Shown here one piece after another: positions 1 through 7,142 of a DNA stretch of 40,723 nt. Positions within the stretch are counted from its first letter, which is position 1. Each line of letters begins with the position of its first letter. The notes under the pieces are model-generated. The model did not search any database. It had not been told where the DNA came from and worked only from the letters and a program-made list of their open reading frames with translations. The DNA is from a virus. Made by a program: the position numbers and the translations under genes. The stretch covers positions 1 to 40,723 of the IMG/VR virus record IMGVR_UViG_3300006789_000004, one strand, 5' to 3'.

Positions 1-123
1 CTTCGAGATATTTCAGGAGTAATCTGGTTTAGAAGTTCCCGCCTAAACTCATGCGGTTTCATTCCAGCAAACTCTGCAAAATACTCTAAAGCACCCATTG
101 CATCTTCATTTTTTATTTTTTCA
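1..123. repeat. Terminal direct repeat, left copy
   Basis: Bases 1-123 are identical to 40601-40723. Merging the two copies leaves the scaffolding-protein gene in frame across the junction, so the repeat is best read as the overlap of a circular assembly (or a circularly permuted genome) rather than a duplicated gene segment. A true packaging terminus in the middle of an essential gene would be unusual. Confidence 0.95.
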
Positions 124-608
124 GCAAAATTATTAATATAGCCATTGATCTGATCAAGTTCCTTATCATACTGGCTTTTATAGTCGTCAAATTCTTTTTT
201 ATCTGTAGAAAACTCTTGGAATTTTTTATCATAAGAAATTTTTCCACTATAATTATTTAGTAACTCTTGTAGTTCTACGTCTACTTCTTCTCCGTCGATC
301 TTGTGTTTAAATACTGAGTTCGCTGCAATTTCCGTCTCTTGTTCGCCATTTCTCGCAACGATTTTTTTAATTTCCTCTTCAAGCGTTTCTTCTGGAGTTT
401 CTTCCTCTTCTCCATTACTCTCTGCTTGACTCGATAGTTCGTTTTCTTGTGGCGTTGTCTTTTCAGTACTCTCTTCAGAGGAATCTCCTTCGATAGTTAA
501 TTCATCTAGGTCATCAAAAGAAAGGGATGCTGCATCTGATGTATCTACACTATCAGAGGACATATCCTCAGCTATTTCTTGATCTAAATTTCTAATTTCA
601 TCACTCAT
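1..608 (-). CDS. Scaffolding protein, N-terminal part (continues at 40600)
   Basis: This is the first ~202 codons of a 378-residue protein that runs off the left edge and resumes at 40600, ending at 40072. The lengths (608 + 529 bases) sum to exactly 379 codons, which shows the junction is in frame. The start ATG (608-606) overlaps the end of the portal gene by 8 bases. The N-terminus is very acidic (runs of Asp, Glu and Ser), followed by a Lys/Glu-rich predicted helical region. Acidic, low-complexity, helical proteins directly between portal and capsid are typical of podovirus scaffolding/assembly proteins, which guide procapsid assembly and leave before DNA packaging. The identification rests on position and composition, not on a diagnostic motif. 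Confidence 0.8.
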   Translation of the reverse strand, partial: MSDEIRNLDQEIAEDMSSDSVDTSDAASLSFDDLDELTIEGDSSEESTEKTTPQENELSSQAESNGEEEETPEETLEEEIKKIVARNGEQETEIAANSVFKHKIDGEEVDVELQELLNNYSGKISYDKKFQEFSTDKKEFDDYKSQYDKELDQINGYINNFAEKIKNEDAMGALEYFAEFAGMKPHEFRRELLNQITPEISR

Positions 609-2715
609 TATCTTCTCCCTGTTCTAATTCTGAGTTATCTTCTCCAGGAATCATTCCTGTAACTGGTAAACCTTGGTTAGCTTGTCCCTGTACTATAAGT
701 CTTTGTTGCTCTAATGACTTCGGTACATATCCATTTGGAAATACAGGAAAATTAGGTAATTCAGCTAATTTTGCCTCATAGGCAGGATTCATTTTAGCTC
801 TTTCTACCATTAAAAATTCATGTATAGCTATATGCTGTAACATTTCTTCTCTTAGATCAGCAGGACACTCTTCTTTAAATGCTCTCTCTTGCATAGCTCT
901 TGTATGCACTTTCCAATGTAAAATATGATCTTCAAATTCTTCAGGATCTGCTACTGGACGAGCTGCTAATATATCTTCATTCTCAGATTCAGCTGCTCTT
1001 ATAGATACTGTTACTAAAGAGTTAGCTTTTTCAGAATCTCCTAGATCTAATAAATCTATCCATCTTTCATTAGATAAAAGATCTGGTTTCATTTGCATTA
1101 TTTCTACAATACGTTGAATTTTACCTGCTTTAGATTCAGGTAATCCTGATCCTAGCTCTAATCTAACATCATAATTCTTACTTAGGTTAGCAGTATCGAA
1201 ATGTCTAATAGAGAACTTATTATTTTTACCTACAATACGTAGCATACGACCATCATCAGGCTCGTAGTAATCTCCACATACAGCAATAGTCATTCTAGCT
1301 ATATTTTTTATCATGTCATTATGTTTAATAACTGTTGTAGAGTTTCTCTCTTGTTCTTGTTCATTTAGAAATTGTAAGGCTACTGCTGCCGTAATACCTT
1401 TAGGAGGTTGTCCTCTAGATACTCCTTGTACACCATATATCTGTCCCATTTCCTCTCTCAATTGATTTCTAAAGCTATACGCTTCAGGAGGATTAGGCTG
1501 TGTCTGTAGCATTGTTGGAGGCACTGGTCCTTGATACTGTACAATAGTATTATCATTACCTAGAGATTCTATTTTACAGGCTCCCCTCGGCATAACCCAT
1601 TTAGAATGTCCCATAAGATAAATATTTTTAGATAATAATGTAGATAAATTATTATGCATATTTTGAATAGGTCTAACCATTTCATATTGAGATACACCAT
1701 TTAATTGTTCAGGTACATCCATATCTGTCATTCTAATTAAAGGTAATTCTCCATGACTGAACGGTAAATAATCCATTTCTAGTATTACATCATCAGTAAA
1801 CTTTACATAGTATCCCTCAGGGCAATATTCTGTTTTTTTATGAAACATTTCATATACAACTGTTTCTTCTTCTAATAGATGTTCTGACAAGGAGTCTACA
1901 TCAAAAGCTTTAACATTAACACTACTTTTTAATTTATCTTTTAATTCAGGATATTTCTTTTTTACTGTTTCTGTAGGCATTACATCCGTTCTAAAGCAAT
2001 ACTCTACTTTATTAAAATCTTTCTGTCTTTGTAGATATACTCTCCAAGGAACTTCTATACTATAATCTATATCTCCTACGTGAACTGGTTTACCTGGATC
2101 AAATATAACAGGTTCACCATTTTCGTCATATATAGGATTTGCCTCTTCATCTAGTAGAGGTAGAGGTAGACCTAGATCTCTAGATTGTACGTACATAGGG
2201 TGAAGATCGCCTTTATTACTATTCCATGTTATAAAACAGTAAGACTCTCCAAAAATAAAAGAGTTTCTAAGCATTTTTTGTCTTAATTCATCTACATTAT
2301 TTATGTACCATAAGTGATTTATTAAGTACTTTACAGCTCTAGCTGCATTTCTATCTTCAAATTCATCATTTGTAGGTAATACGTTAACTGCTGGTTTTAA
2401 TCTAGATAGTTGGGAGATACGTGTTTCTGTCATATCGTGTAAATGATTAACAACAAATTTATCTGTTCTATTTAAAAATTGTTTCTCTGCTCTACGTACA
2501 GAATTCATAGTAGAACTAGGAACAGCTCCTCTATATGTTTCTAGATTTTTACGCATTTTAGCATTTCTAGATAAAGCTTGTTTTTGTAAAGATCCTATAA
2601 CCTTATTACACCACTCCAAAACATCTTTTTTATCTTTTTTATCAATTGCATGGAAAGGCTTAACATTTAACTTATCGGGTCTATCCTCGCTTAAGTCCTC
2701 GAAAAAACTGCTCAT
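601..2715 (-). CDS. Portal (head-tail connector) protein
   Basis: A 704-residue protein that should form the dodecameric channel at the head vertex through which DNA is packaged and ejected. Evidence: length typical of P22-like portals (~700 aa), position between the large terminase and the scaffold/capsid genes, and a portal-like make-up: an N-terminal segment with YRG and FLNRTDKFVVN motifs, a central segment with a VPWRVYLQRQ motif, and a region around residues 425-455 (EEMGQIYGVQGVSRGQPP, then ITAAVALQFLNEQEQER) that resembles the portal stem/wing of this family. The C-terminus is acidic. Its stop codon lies inside the scaffold start. Related portals in marine podoviruses are a close expected match, but I could not search. 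Confidence 0.85.
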   Translation of the reverse strand: MSSFFEDLSEDRPDKLNVKPFHAIDKKDKKDVLEWCNKVIGSLQKQALSRNAKMRKNLETYRGAVPSSTMNSVRRAEKQFLNRTDKFVVNHLHDMTETRISQLSRLKPAVNVLPTNDEFEDRNAARAVKYLINHLWYINNVDELRQKMLRNSFIFGESYCFITWNSNKGDLHPMYVQSRDLGLPLPLLDEEANPIYDENGEPVIFDPGKPVHVGDIDYSIEVPWRVYLQRQKDFNKVEYCFRTDVMPTETVKKKYPELKDKLKSSVNVKAFDVDSLSEHLLEEETVVYEMFHKKTEYCPEGYYVKFTDDVILEMDYLPFSHGELPLIRMTDMDVPEQLNGVSQYEMVRPIQNMHNNLSTLLSKNIYLMGHSKWVMPRGACKIESLGNDNTIVQYQGPVPPTMLQTQPNPPEAYSFRNQLREEMGQIYGVQGVSRGQPPKGITAAVALQFLNEQEQERNSTTVIKHNDMIKNIARMTIAVCGDYYEPDDGRMLRIVGKNNKFSIRHFDTANLSKNYDVRLELGSGLPESKAGKIQRIVEIMQMKPDLLSNERWIDLLDLGDSEKANSLVTVSIRAAESENEDILAARPVADPEEFEDHILHWKVHTRAMQERAFKEECPADLREEMLQHIAIHEFLMVERAKMNPAYEAKLAELPNFPVFPNGYVPKSLEQQRLIVQGQANQGLPVTGMIPGEDNSELEQGEDNE

Positions 2716-2723
2716 TTATGCTC

Positions 2724-2969
2724 CTAAACCATGCGGTAAAATTCTTCATTTTCGTCTTGTTGCTCAGTATTTATTTCAGTTATATCAGTATCTGTTTCTG
2801 CTATGTTAGATTCTGTGATAGCCTGGTCTACAGGCATAAATTGTACCGTGTGAGTCTGTTTTTCCAAACTCTTAACTAAAATTAGAGCATACAGCGTAAA
2901 AGGTAACAGAATTATGCTTAAAATGCAAGACAAAAGTGATAAAATTATTGATATTTGTGTAATTTCCAT
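2724..2969 (-). CDS. Small membrane-anchored acidic protein
   Basis: An 81-residue protein with a long hydrophobic N-terminal segment (residues ~5-34, one or two membrane passes) followed by an acidic, Thr/Glu-rich tail. It sits between the large terminase (3-bp gap) and the portal (8-bp gap) and is surely co-transcribed with them. No family is recognised. A small membrane protein here could be a holin or lysis regulator out of place, or a protein of DNA packaging. No function is assigned. Confidence 0.6.
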   Translation of the reverse strand: MEITQISIILSLLSCILSIILLPFTLYALILVKSLEKQTHTVQFMPVDQAITESNIAETDTDITEINTEQQDENEEFYRMV

Positions 2970-2972
2970 GTG

Positions 2973-4457
2973 TTAGTCCTCCCAGGGTATTATGTTATGT
3001 GTCCAATCTTTTTCTGATTTAAATTCATCTAAATCATCCTGTATACTTCTCCATCCTCTATCAGAAGGATCTTTTAAATTTTTCTTTTGTATAATCTCAT
3101 TCATGTCATAGTTAGCAGCTGCATTTAAATATCTCCAGGTATCTATTAAATGGTCATTTCTCTTGGGTATATCCCCTTTATCTGTTCGTACATAGTTTTG
3201 TACTTCCCATTTAAGCTTTACCATACGATCAGTAAAAGTTATAGTATCATATATCATTTGATCTTTACATAATGACAGCCCATTTTCTTTTTTATGTAAA
3301 TGTTTAGCTGTAGGCATAAAGTAATCTCCATATTGTCCCATTAATTCAGTAGCAAACCAAGCTGCTGCTTCATCATATACTTTATACCAATCCTCTACAT
3401 CTATATGAGGATTCAATTCTTTCATTTTAGCTTTTATCCTAGGATAAATCTGCCTAACTGTTGTATTCGTCTGGTCAGTCTCGTAGAGTTCGTCAAGAAT
3501 ATACACCTGTTTAGTATAAGGATTGATAGCAGCAAAAAGAACGGCAAAACAAGTAGTGGAGCCAGGGTCAGTAATGCAATACCAATCAAGTTTTTTAATA
3601 TCTTTTGATAGTTCATTTAGGACTCTTCCGAAGGGTTGTAATTTTTTGGGGTCAAACATTGGGAAAATAGCGTTCCTTCCTCCCAAGCTAATTTGTCCAA
3701 AATACTCTCGTTGGATGACATCATCTTCACCACGTAACCTGAGCTTTTCAATTTCCCTGTCGATTTCCTCAGAAGGGATGTGGGGGTTATCATAAGATGA
3801 CGCGATAATATGTGCGCAGTCTTTCCTACTAAGACATTCATCAGCAAACTCCATGTATTGATCTTGGTTACGATCACCTGGCTTAGGCGGTGTACCAATT
3901 ATTATTAAAGGCGCTTTACGAACAATACGGTTTGGATTCATCTCAGTATGGAACATAGGATGAAATACCTTAAATTCGTCATATACGACAAAATCAGGTG
4001 TAAGTCCGTTAGCAGCAGCCCAGTTCTCTGAGCCTACTATTTTTATTGTACTATTATTTTTAAATGTTATACGAGAATCTGTATTAGCTATAGTTTTTAT
4101 ATACTTTTTTAATGGCTCTTCTCCACCTGGAAGTAGTCTACCTTTATCATCTGTTTCTCTACCAAATTTAGATAATCTACCATTATGCCAAACAAGTTCT
4201 CTACCGTGAGCTAGTTCAGGTGTAATGTAGTAACATGTAGAGCCTGGATGTAATAGGGCATGTCTCCACAGCATGTATACTGCGAAGTCAGTTTTACCCC
4301 ATTTACGTCCACATTGTATAAAGACCGTACCTACATCTCCCTTAATTAAAGGCATCCCTACCTTTACTTGTCCCTCATGGGGAGCCCAGTACTTATGCAG
4401 ATCTTCCATGATTTGCAGATATAAGGCATCACTAGGTTTTAGGTCTATTAAGCTCAT
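2973..4457 (-). CDS. terL: Terminase large subunit (ATPase/nuclease)
   Basis: A 494-residue packaging motor. The N-terminal ATPase has a Walker A-type motif CGRKWGKT (residues 49-56) and a Walker B motif VVYDE (157-161). The C-terminal RNase H-fold nuclease shows an acidic motif ITDPGST (near residue 297) and the HLIDTWRY motif close to the C-terminus. It acts with the small subunit and portal to translocate and cut concatemeric DNA. The ATG overlaps the stop of the upstream ClpP-like gene as ATGA, implying translational coupling. The central part (about 3500-3990) looks richer in G+C than the flanks, a possible recombination patch. Confidence 0.95.
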   Translation of the reverse strand: MSLIDLKPSDALYLQIMEDLHKYWAPHEGQVKVGMPLIKGDVGTVFIQCGRKWGKTDFAVYMLWRHALLHPGSTCYYITPELAHGRELVWHNGRLSKFGRETDDKGRLLPGGEEPLKKYIKTIANTDSRITFKNNSTIKIVGSENWAAANGLTPDFVVYDEFKVFHPMFHTEMNPNRIVRKAPLIIIGTPPKPGDRNQDQYMEFADECLSRKDCAHIIASSYDNPHIPSEEIDREIEKLRLRGEDDVIQREYFGQISLGGRNAIFPMFDPKKLQPFGRVLNELSKDIKKLDWYCITDPGSTTCFAVLFAAINPYTKQVYILDELYETDQTNTTVRQIYPRIKAKMKELNPHIDVEDWYKVYDEAAAWFATELMGQYGDYFMPTAKHLHKKENGLSLCKDQMIYDTITFTDRMVKLKWEVQNYVRTDKGDIPKRNDHLIDTWRYLNAAANYDMNEIIQKKNLKDPSDRGWRSIQDDLDEFKSEKDWTHNIIPWED

Positions 4458-5164
4458 CTTCTTCTAGGACTTTTTGCGCGTTCAACTCTAGTATATCCAA
4501 TTAAAGGACATTTAGTAGAGTATACTGTATAAGACCCAAAGAATGTATTAACAGTCTTACTAGTCTCTTTATTAACAAGTTCTTTACTGCAAGATACGTT
4601 TTGAATAGCGTCTACAAAATTTTTCTTTACGCAATCGTGCCCATGACACCAATAATCATCCTTTGCTAAGGATTGATACTTTTCTAAAGAGAGGTTCATA
4701 CGTTTAGCATTTACTTTTTCCATAGATTGAACAATACCTGTCCATAACTTTAGTTGGGTTTCTACAGATCCATTATTAAAGGTACCTCTAAAGCTCCCTG
4801 AGGCTCTGTGTGCCATAGAAGATACATTAGGTACGCCATATCTCTTACCTGGACATGCTTGCAGGAAATGGTGTCCCATAGAGTACGCTCTAAGAGCTAT
4901 ACACTCCACATTCCGAGGTATCGTAGCAAAGAGCTGAACAAAATTGAGCCCGTCGTAGACAGAACCACCAGGACTATCAAGAACAAGATATATCGTGCTC
5001 CTGGGCTTAGTTTTGAAGCTAAGTTGGAGCAATTCTTTTGAAGCTTTAGCAACAGATTTCGCATTTACGACCCCCTTAAATAGAATATGATTATTCTCTG
5101 TTAGTGTTATCTGACTCAGAGCTAATGTCGGAATCAGAAGCATTAGTGCTATCAGTATTTTCAT
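4454..5164 (-). CDS. Signal-peptide-bearing ClpP/SppA-like serine protease
   Basis: A 236-residue protein. I chose ATG 5164 over the in-frame ATG at 5209 because it has a GGGAG ribosome site 8-9 nt upstream and directly begins a classic signal peptide (MKILIALMLLIPTLALSQ). The ClpP/crotonase-type protease core follows: DSPGGSVYDG (residues 63-72, oxyanion loop), nucleophile Ser95 in AYSMGHH, His119 in MAHRAS, and a DDYW...FVDAI segment near 169-187 matching where ClpP has its Asp. ClpP-like proteases in phages usually mature the prohead, but this one appears exported, and it has Cys residues (104, 173, 178) compatible with an oxidising periplasm. It lies between terS and terL and overlaps both. 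Confidence 0.85.
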   Translation of the reverse strand: MKILIALMLLIPTLALSQITLTENNHILFKGVVNAKSVAKASKELLQLSFKTKPRSTIYLVLDSPGGSVYDGLNFVQLFATIPRNVECIALRAYSMGHHFLQACPGKRYGVPNVSSMAHRASGSFRGTFNNGSVETQLKLWTGIVQSMEKVNAKRMNLSLEKYQSLAKDDYWCHGHDCVKKNFVDAIQNVSCSKELVNKETSKTVNTFFGSYTVYSTKCPLIGYTRVERAKSPRRR

Positions 5165-5624
5165 CTTTGATCTCCCTAAACGACGCATCCTCGATGTAGA
5201 ATGGGTCATTTTTTAATTTAGCCTTTAACTCGATAACCGTAGAAGGCTTGTGTTCACTAATTATATCGGTAGGCTCACCATCATCTAATCTGATGATACG
5301 ATCAATCTCAGATACGATATTGGTAAGCAATCGAGCTTCGTGTATTGTAGGCGGTTTATCTCTTTTCTTCAAGTCTTCAATCGCCCTATCTACGCAATCC
5401 AGTGAATTAGACGTGAGGCTAACTAATATAGCTCTCTTGTTATCTGCTAGATCTCGTAAAATCTCTTTTCTTATCATGTTTCGCTCTTCTTCCCACTTCT
5501 TCTTGTGGTAAACAAGCGTCCGGTATTTGATACCTAGTACTGAAGCTATCTCTTTTAGCGGTTTAAAGTCCATAAACATGGTTTTAGCCGCAGTTAGGTC
5601 ATATTTTGACTTAATTTCGCTCAC
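5091..5624 (-). CDS. terS: Terminase small subunit (DNA-recognition)
   Basis: A 177-residue protein with an N-terminal helix-turn-helix (residues ~8-36: LTAAKTMFMDFKPLKEIAS followed by a GIKYRTLVYHKKKW recognition helix), a central helical oligomerisation region and an acidic, Ser/Asp-rich C-terminus. This architecture and its place upstream of terL match small terminase subunits, which bind the packaging site and recruit the large subunit. Its 3' end overlaps the ClpP-like gene by 74 bases. No specific recognition site could be identified. Confidence 0.8.
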   Translation of the reverse strand: MSEIKSKYDLTAAKTMFMDFKPLKEIASVLGIKYRTLVYHKKKWEEERNMIRKEILRDLADNKRAILVSLTSNSLDCVDRAIEDLKKRDKPPTIHEARLLTNIVSEIDRIIRLDDGEPTDIISEHKPSTVIELKAKLKNDPFYIEDASFREIKDENTDSTNASDSDISSESDNTNRE

Positions 5625-5943
5625 TTAGGTACTCCCATAGTTCAGGGTTATCGTTAATTAGTTGCATCAGAACTGGAGATATTAATCTTATAAGATTTTC
5701 CTCTTTATCAAACTCTTTTTTATCAGGGTCAAAGTTAAATACAGCTTCTGCCTTATCTTCCATGACCACATGTAATAATTCATGTAGTAGTGTTTCCCTG
5801 GTAATCTCTTTATTCTTACATTTGTATATAGTTACTGTTTTGTTATGCGAGTCCGTCTTACCATACATTTCCTCAGCATCCTCAGGGGACCAGTAGATAG
5901 ACCACGTAAAACAGCCTGATGTAAATTTAGTAGGTTTTCGCAT
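5611..5943 (-). CDS. HExxH zinc-metalloprotease-like protein
   Basis: A 110-residue protein with TLLHELLHVVMED, i.e. a zinc-binding HExxH (residues 54-58) as in ImmA/IrrE-, SprT- and other small metalloproteases. It is the first gene of the late leftward operon, next to the control region, and overlaps terS by 14 bases. A likely ribosome site (AAGG) lies 10-11 nt upstream of the ATG. The family in phages is mostly uncharacterised; IrrE/ImmA-like members cleave repressors, so a regulatory protease is possible. The catalytic motif is seen; the substrate is not known. Confidence 0.7.
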   Translation of the reverse strand: MRKPTKFTSGCFTWSIYWSPEDAEEMYGKTDSHNKTVTIYKCKNKEITRETLLHELLHVVMEDKAEAVFNFDPDKKEFDKEENLIRLISPVLMQLINDNPELWEYLSERN

Positions 5944-5993
5944 TATCTTACCTTAACACACTATATTGCAGAAGTCAATGTACGGATGGCAGC

Positions 5994-6025
5994 TTTTAAA
6001 CATATCGCTTCGCTCATGTTTAAAA
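5994..6025. repeat. Perfect 10-bp inverted repeat (operator or hairpin)
   Basis: TTTTAAACAT (5994-6003) and ATGTTTAAAA (6016-6025) are perfect complements around a 12-base spacer. No U-run follows on either strand, so it is not an ordinary terminator. The dyad lies ~50 bp upstream of the first late gene and could be an operator or an activator-binding site. Confidence 0.6.
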
Positions 6026-6045
6026 AAGTCTACGCTTACGCCTGT

Positions 6046-6231
6046 GGGGGGAGGAATATCTATAAATATGCCTCTCTTCCAGTGTAAAATCAACCTAATG
6101 CCTAAGTTAGCGTGATTACGGGGGGTTACGTGTCTAGGGGGTAGCTGAAAAATATAGAAAAAATACGTGTGGAGGACTATAACTTATATTACTCTTCTAT
6201 ATCCTGAGTGGGGGGGTTAAAAAAGAGGGGG
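6046..6231 (+). other. Cluster of G5-G7 runs on the + strand
   Basis: Runs of G occur at 6046-6051, 6120-6125, 6137-6141, 6210-6216 and 6227-6231, all on the + strand, in an otherwise AT-rich genome. They are spaced about 70, 12, 70 and 11 bases apart. The spacing is too wide for a textbook intramolecular G-quadruplex, but the one-sided G bias is not explained by coding. Possible roles: protein-binding repeats, origin or packaging signal. Confidence 0.5.
6059..6088 (-). promoter_or_regulatory. Weak candidate sigma-70 promoter for the late operon
   Basis: On the minus strand TTTACA (6088-6083), 18 bases, then TATAGA (6064-6059). It points into the HExxH gene and the structural operon. The -35 is 5/6 and the -10 4/6 against consensus, so this is only a candidate; no better leftward promoter was found in the region. 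Confidence 0.3.
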
Positions 6232-6254
6232 CTAGTTTAGGCAACAAGCTTGTC

Positions 6255-6269
6255 TGGCACGAGGTGAGC
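6255..6269 (+). promoter_or_regulatory. Second, imperfect sigma-54-like element
   Basis: TGGCACG (6255-6261), four bases, GAGC (6266-6269). The invariant GG (-24) and GC (-12) doublets have correct spacing, but the -12 element lacks TT. A third TGGCAC (6315-6320) has no GC at -12. These are either weak sigma-54 sites or repeated binding elements. Confidence 0.4.
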
Positions 6270-6330
6270 TGAAATGTTTAAGATGGTTTGTGTGGGAGAG
6301 AGGACAGACTTTACTGGCACTAGACTTAGT

Positions 6331-6346
6331 TGGCACGAGACTTGCA
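6331..6346 (+). promoter_or_regulatory. Exact-consensus sigma-54 (RpoN) promoter core
   Basis: TGGCACG (6331-6337), AGAC, TTGCA (6342-6346). This matches the TGGCACG-N4-TTGCW sigma-54 core at every defined position, with a pyrimidine before it. Predicted transcription start is near 6357, rightward, giving a ~140-base leader before the first early gene. Sigma-54 promoters need an enhancer-binding activator; none is recognisable among the phage genes, so a host activator would be required. Confidence 0.7.
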
Positions 6347-6355
6347 CAGACTAGC

Positions 6356-6383
6356 TTGGCAAGAAAACCCTGGATTTTATACT
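6356..6383 (+). promoter_or_regulatory. Sigma-70-type promoter for early genes (upstream)
   Basis: TTGGCA (6356-6361), 16 bases, TATACT (6378-6383); 5/6 matches in each hexamer. It overlaps the predicted sigma-54 start point, so the two polymerase forms would compete for this DNA. Confidence 0.5.
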
Positions 6384-6435
6384 ATAATGATATGATAAAC
6401 TATAAACTTTTATTTAATAATAATATTTATTTTTC

Positions 6436-6464
6436 TTGACGCGTTATAATTTATTTGATAAGAT
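6436..6464 (+). promoter_or_regulatory. Sigma-70-type promoter for early genes (downstream, strong)
   Basis: TTGACG (6436-6441), a 17-base spacer, and TAAGAT (6459-6464), preceded by a very AT-rich upstream stretch that could act as an UP element. The start point would be about 6471, 27 bases before the first early ATG. This is the best vegetative promoter seen in the window. Confidence 0.7.
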
Positions 6465-6497
6465 TACTGCAAGACATAAAAACTTAGGGAGGTTCAC

Positions 6498-6662
6498 ATG
6501 TCAGACAAAACACAAACACTTTCAACAAAGATTCTTAAACTACCAGCAATACCTACAGACGTAGAGGTTCAATGGGATGCAGAGGTTGACGAATGTCGTC
6601 GATCGGTCGAACGCACAGACGTTTGGTGGTTAAATATTAAAAAACTTAACAATATAGCATAA
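6498..6662 (+). CDS. First early protein, 54 aa, unknown
   Basis: A 54-residue ORF starting at ATG 6498 with a strong TAGGGAGG ribosome site (6485-6492) and lying ~27 nt downstream of the best sigma-70 promoter. It has a TKILKLPAIPTDVEVQWDAE segment and a C-terminal RTDVWWLNIKK segment, with no membrane span or known motif. Being the first gene expressed on entry, a host-takeover role is possible but not shown. The strong translation signals make it credible despite its size. Confidence 0.65.
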   Translation: MSDKTQTLSTKILKLPAIPTDVEVQWDAEVDECRRSVERTDVWWLNIKKLNNIA

Positions 6663-6676
6663 CTTAGGAGGTTATA

Positions 6677-7066
6677 ATGAATATTTTTAAACAATTTGCA
6701 CTTATTTCAGCAGAACGTAAAGAATTAACACCACACGAGAATGAAGCTCGCACGAATCAGTTAAAACTAATGTTAAATCAGTCTAAATTTACTTTCGTTG
6801 AGGGTCAAGGCTTTTATAATAATCATAAAGAGGTTACATTTTATGTTGAGTTACCAAAACAAGACGATATTGAACGCATTGAAATGATAGGTTTAGATAG
6901 ATTTCAGCAAGATTGCGTTGCTATTCAATACCCAGATGGTCATACTAGATTGCATTATCCAAACGAAATACAACATATAGGCAAAATTAGGCAAGTAAGT
7001 GAAAAAGCAGCTAAATCAAGTAATGCTTATAGCGTTTTTAATGGAATTCATTATGCGACTGTTTAA
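6677..7066 (+). CDS. Early hypothetical protein, 129 aa
   Basis: Starts at ATG 6677 behind a TTAGGAGG ribosome site. Soluble, mixed alpha/beta composition with a central FYVELPKQDDIERIEMIGLD segment; no motif recognised. It is in the leader gene cluster of the early operon, followed by a 14-base overlap with a tiny membrane ORF. Confidence 0.7.
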   Translation: MNIFKQFALISAERKELTPHENEARTNQLKLMLNQSKFTFVEGQGFYNNHKEVTFYVELPKQDDIERIEMIGLDRFQQDCVAIQYPDGHTRLHYPNEIQHIGKIRQVSEKAAKSSNAYSVFNGIHYATV

Positions 7067-7142
7067 TTGGGCTATACTTAGATCAATTTTGGTGCTAGGA
7101 TATTTATTTGTGTCAATGTATTATCTTACTGGAGGTTTTTAA
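7053..7142 (+). CDS. Tiny membrane peptide, 29 aa
   Basis: ATG 7053 to TAA 7140-7142 encodes a basic N-terminus (MRLFNWAILR) then one hydrophobic helix ending YYLTGGF. It overlaps the end of the gene before it, and its last codons form the GGAGG site for the next gene, whose ATG overlaps its stop (TAATG). This coupling is the main support; the ribosome site is weak, so it may be only a spacer. Confidence 0.4.
   Translation: MRLFNWAILRSILVLGYLFVSMYYLTGGF

Larger units (their letters stand above)
5944..6497. promoter_or_regulatory. Divergent control region between late (-) and early (+) operons
   Basis: 554 bases without a credible gene. From left to right it holds a 10-bp perfect dyad (5994-6025), a leftward sigma-70-like promoter candidate (6059-6088), a set of isolated G-runs (6046-6231), three TGGCAC elements (6255, 6315, 6331), one of which is part of an exact sigma-54 core promoter, and two rightward sigma-70-type promoters (6356-6383 and 6436-6464) in a very AT-rich stretch. 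All early and late transcription probably starts here. Confidence 0.85.

Noticed and set aside
3405-3898. Several open frames of 60-93 codons on both strands inside terL
   Set aside because: They overlap the full-length terminase in other frames, have no ribosome sites and show no recognisable domains.
5165-5209. Upstream ATG extending the ClpP-like protein by 15 residues
   Set aside because: It would place a basic, non-signal sequence before the signal peptide and has no ribosome site; ATG 5164 has GGGAG at good spacing.
5944-6497. tRNA or small structured RNA gene in the control region
   Set aside because: No cloverleaf, no T-loop or CCA-type end could be found; the only strong dyad is the 10-bp repeat at 5994-6025.
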